Assembly: GCA_003818675.1 (NCBI GenBank)
Contig: RPPD01000004.1
Coordinates: forward strand, 1 to 16,624
Direction of reading: 5' to 3'
Length of the DNA: 16,624 nucleotides
From: Spirochaetaceae bacterium
GTDB lineage: Bacteria; Spirochaetota; Spirochaetia; SZUA-6; RPPD01
Positions 13,843-16,624 of this stretch are shown in pieces (the stretch's first letter is position 1; every line of letters begins with the position of its first letter). The translations under genes and the position numbers were made by a program. The notes under the pieces were generated by a model. That model worked only from the letters and a program-made list of their open reading frames with translations, was not told the DNA's origin and did not search any database.

Positions 13843-14250
13843 TTAGAACGCAGTTGATTCCCCAACACGCTCCACAACAGGTTCCTTTTCCGATTGCCTT
13901 TGTTCATCCTTTTTCTTGCCCTTGAATTCGGGCTTGAAAACTACATGTTCCGCAATGATGTGCACCTTCGAATGGGATTTGCCATCCGGGTCATTCCAGC
14001 GATCCTGCTTCAGCCTGCCGATTATCCGTACTCCACGTCCCTTGGCGAGTTGTTTCCCGCATGTTTCAGCCAGTGCTGACCACGTGGTTATATCGAAAAA
14101 GGAGACCTCCTGCTGGTAGTCATCATCCTGTTTCATATAGCGGTTGGATGCAACTGAAAAAGTACAGACAGGGGTGCCCTTAGGTGTCTGCTTGGTCACG
14201 GGATCACGGACTACATTGCCTTCGATAAGAATCTGGTTCAAGTTGTTCAT
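13843..14250 (-). CDS. ssb: Single-stranded DNA-binding protein
   Basis: A 135-residue protein that coats single-stranded DNA during replication, repair and recombination. The OB-fold domain (1-105) shows MNNLNQILIEGNVVRDP, FSVASNRYMKQDDDYQQEVSFFDITTWSALAETCGKQLAKG and RVRIIGRLKQDRWNDPDGK in the usual order. The start at 14250 is set by TTGGAGG; a longer frame to 14349 has no support. The tail is short, lysine-rich (FKGKKKDEQRQSEKE) and ends VGESTAF. The canonical acidic tip DDDIPF, which recruits partner proteins, is reduced to a lone Glu and the final Phe. It is not beside rpsF/rpsR, its usual neighbours. Confidence 0.92.
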   Translation of the reverse strand: MNNLNQILIEGNVVRDPVTKQTPKGTPVCTFSVASNRYMKQDDDYQQEVSFFDITTWSALAETCGKQLAKGRGVRIIGRLKQDRWNDPDGKSHSKVHIIAEHVVFKPEFKGKKKDEQRQSEKEPVVERVGESTAF

Positions 14251-14266
14251 AATAACCTCCAAAAAA

Positions 14267-14295
14267 TCATTAATCAGATAATTGATGAGAACCAA
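14267..14295 (-). promoter_or_regulatory. Candidate promoter of ssb
   Basis: On the minus strand, TTGGTT (14295-14290), a 17-base spacer and TAATGA (14272-14267). Both boxes are imperfect. Confidence 0.35.
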
Positions 14296-14343
14296 ATAAA
14301 TGGACTTGGCACGTGCTCTCAGAGATATAGAACAGGGGAAAAT

Positions 14344-14385
14344 ATCCAAATGCTTTCAAGTGAATGAACTTTTGGATGTTTTTTT
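14344..14385 (-). terminator. Terminator-like hairpin after the 572-aa gene
   Basis: ATCCAAA (14344-14350) and TTTGGAT (14371-14377) form an outer stem, and TTCA/TGAA pairs can add an inner stem. An A-run precedes it on the minus strand (T-run 14379-14385 on plus) and ATATTTT follows, so it could act in both directions. It lies 11 bases beyond the gene's stop. Confidence 0.5.
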
Positions 14386-14388
14386 GAA

Positions 14389-16107
14389 TTATTGCTGAAG
14401 TGATGAAATCCGATGCACGGGGATTATCCTGGCAAGCTGCTGAGGGAAAACAGGTAGTTTTTCTGGACGGTTGTCGCAGATACCGAAATACAGGGTGCAG
14501 GTTTCAGCCGTGTTTGTATACTGAAATGCATCCTCTGTGCTATAGGTGCCGAATGGATTTATGCAGAAATAAGACCGCCTTTTATTGGTCATGATCCTGT
14601 AGGGGACTACAGAGCAGGGAATGCTCTTGCCTGGGAAAATGCCCCAAAAAATATACCTGCCCATATGTTCAAAATAAAACAAGGAACCTGCAAGAATCCC
14701 ATATTGGTGCCCTGCGCGCACTATGGATGTTGACTCGCTTCCATCGGCATAGAGGGAGAAAACAGCCTGTTCGTTGCTGCTTGCAAACTCAAACATGGGT
14801 ATTTCGATGGGGACAATAGATGCGGGCGGTTTTTTGAACATGGCTGTTGTGTATTTCATTTCCGCAGAAACCATCAGACAGGGGAATTCGCCATAAAAAT
14901 AGTAGAGTATGGACAACATGTGTTCACGTTCGTCTGCGGGTTTATAGAGCAGGAGGGCTTCCAGTCCACGGATTTCTTCCGATTCAAAAGAGAACATGCG
15001 GTCATAGCGGTAGTCTGTGTTTTTTTTGGCTCCTCCAAGATAGGACTGTACGGGCAATCTGGGGAGAAAGCTGGTTTTCCCTGATGTAAAATCCAGTAGA
15101 CGGCCTCGATCCAGTATTACATCAAAATTGTGACCAGGTAAAAGCACCTCGCCAGGCATATTGGCTGTGTAAATCTTTTCCGGGATCATGGGTTTCCTGG
15201 AATATGTGTCCAGTTCCAGTTGATTTTTATTGACAGCTGAAACCGAGCTGCTCATGAGAATTTCCCGAAACTCCCCGTTTTTTTCTGTGCCTTTGTGACG
15301 CTTGATTCCGGATTTGACAAGAAGCATTCTGTAGAAAGGATCATTGGGAGTGGGTAAATGCTCCTGATCAGCTTCTGCCTTGCCTTTTGGGGAGGAGGAA
15401 TAATTGGAGAAGGAGGCATAGGACATTTGATATTTTTTCGTTAAAAACCTGCCAGCTGTAATGAGAGTTTCAATGCTTTTTTCATCCGCAGCATCAGCGA
15501 GAAGAAATACCCTCTCCATCTTATTGTGAATTCTTGCCCTGATTTCCTTTGCCATGTTTTTCCCGGACAAACAGGTGACTGGCAGATACTTAATGCACGC
15601 AATCTGACCAACTGGATTGCCATCAAAAGAGTATGGTTTTGCTGGATCTGCTGGAAGAGCAATACAGGATACCCCAGCTTGTGAGTAGATGCGGGATATG
15701 TTTTTTCTTGAAAAATCCACGCCTGCGGGGAGCAGAATGTGCGGTTTTGTTTTGAAAATGTCGGTAATGCCGCTTTTCCAGGGATTTTTATAGGCCCAGG
15801 AGAGTTCTTTTTTGATCTCAGGGAGTGTCAGCAGGGTATGAGGGCTTCCAGAGTACCCGATTGGGAGCACTGTATCAGAGATTTTAGCCATCCGCTCCCT
15901 GATTATCCCAAAGAAAGAGTGTTCCCCCGCCGCAATGCCCTGCCTGTTGCCTGATCCTTCAAATGCCCACGCTGCGGGGAAGAACCAGTTTACGGGATTT
16001 TCCTTGAATATTACCGTAATCCGCTCAACAGCCCCGGCAAGGTCTTTTCCCGGTACATTCAGGAATGAAATGCCCAAAAACAGCTCTTTCGATCGCGCTT
16101 TACCCAT
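14389..16107 (-). CDS. Unrecognised 572-residue protein, possible carbohydrate-active enzyme
   Basis: I do not recognise this protein with confidence. The start at 16107 is chosen because AAGGAAG precedes the ATG; a longer frame to 16242 would invade the groEL control region. There is no signal peptide or membrane helix, so it should be cytoplasmic. The N-terminal half shows barrel-like strands (KELFLGISFLNV, ISDTVLPIGYSGSPHTLL, PEIKKELSWAYKNPWKSGI, KPHILLPAGVDFSRKNISRI, GVSCIALPAD). These loosely recall GH38/GH57/NodB-type enzymes. The middle is charged and linker-like (about 275-345). The last 200 residues look beta-rich (IEIPMFEFASSNEQAVFSLY, GRYIFWGIFPGK, CTLYFGICD). A glycoside hydrolase or deacetylase fold is a guess only. 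Confidence 0.7.
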   Translation of the reverse strand: MGKARSKELFLGISFLNVPGKDLAGAVERITVIFKENPVNWFFPAAWAFEGSGNRQGIAAGEHSFFGIIRERMAKISDTVLPIGYSGSPHTLLTLPEIKKELSWAYKNPWKSGITDIFKTKPHILLPAGVDFSRKNISRIYSQAGVSCIALPADPAKPYSFDGNPVGQIACIKYLPVTCLSGKNMAKEIRARIHNKMERVFLLADAADEKSIETLITAGRFLTKKYQMSYASFSNYSSSPKGKAEADQEHLPTPNDPFYRMLLVKSGIKRHKGTEKNGEFREILMSSSVSAVNKNQLELDTYSRKPMIPEKIYTANMPGEVLLPGHNFDVILDRGRLLDFTSGKTSFLPRLPVQSYLGGAKKNTDYRYDRMFSFESEEIRGLEALLLYKPADEREHMLSILYYFYGEFPCLMVSAEMKYTTAMFKKPPASIVPIEIPMFEFASSNEQAVFSLYADGSESTSIVRAGHQYGILAGSLFYFEHMGRYIFWGIFPGKSIPCSVVPYRIMTNKRRSYFCINPFGTYSTEDAFQYTNTAETCTLYFGICDNRPEKLPVFPQQLARIIPVHRISSLQQ

Positions 16108-16182
16108 TTCTTCCTTATCATGAAAATGAAAGTTTAAGTCAATAGGCTGAATGCAAAAATTGAAAAAAAAGGAAAATTTATA

Positions 16183-16211
16183 TTGATGATTTTGAAAAGA
16201 ATCTGTATCTT
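16183..16211 (+). promoter_or_regulatory. Candidate groEL promoter
   Basis: TTGATG (16183-16188), a 17-base spacer and TATCTT (16206-16211). Transcription would begin near 16218, leaving a leader of about 70 bases. No CIRCE element (TTAGCACTC-N9-GAGTGCTAA) is present; a lone GAGTGC at 16222 has no partner. Confidence 0.5.
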
Positions 16212-16217
16212 TACAAA

Positions 16218-16624
<407 letters not shown>

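Overview
The window is a stretch of chromosome from a diderm (Gram-negative-type) bacterium. It holds outer-membrane-type proteins with signal peptides, a Lol/MacB-like ABC system, a periplasmic LolA-like carrier and a peptidoglycan glycosyltransferase. Several traits would fit a spirochaete or a deep-branching relative: groEL without an adjacent groES, a short-LID adenylate kinase, and mixed ATG/GTG/TTG starts. No single gene proves this, so the placement is a guess. No CRISPR array, intact insertion sequence, integrase or rRNA was seen.

Region 1 (1-7388, minus strand) is one long operon reading leftward. Its order is a YtrA-type GntR repressor, a membrane-anchored band-7/SPFH protein, a LolD-type ABC ATPase, two FtsX/MacB-type permeases, a LolA-like periplasmic protein, an outer-membrane beta-barrel, and an LVIVD-repeat secreted protein cut by the window edge. 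Genes are spaced 1-23 bases apart or overlap, except for one 82-base gap. A promoter with an overlapping inverted repeat precedes the regulator, which suggests autoregulation. Together the genes look like a complete inner-membrane to outer-membrane machine for moving a lipid, lipoprotein or other envelope molecule. This is the most interesting part of the window.

Region 2 (7400-9280) holds a 66-aa unknown protein and a PHP-family histidinol-phosphatase-like enzyme (both minus). Divergent from these is an Hsp20 chaperone with a textbook sigma-54 promoter and inverted repeats upstream.

Region 3 (9280-11760) holds a roughly 500-base stretch with a probable decayed small secreted-protein gene and hairpins. 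It is followed by a CAU-anticodon tRNA (probably Ile), adenylate kinase and a secreted TPR protein, all on the minus strand.

Region 4 (11733-14385) holds a secreted protein with a Tyr/Asp-rich repeat tail (+), a monofunctional transglycosylase (-), a second, divergent Hsp20 (+) and a single-strand binding protein (-).

Region 5 (14389-16624) holds a large unrecognised protein (-) divergent from groEL (+). GroEL is cut by the window end. Three chaperone genes (two Hsp20, one GroEL) thus lie within about 8 kb, each apparently under its own promoter.
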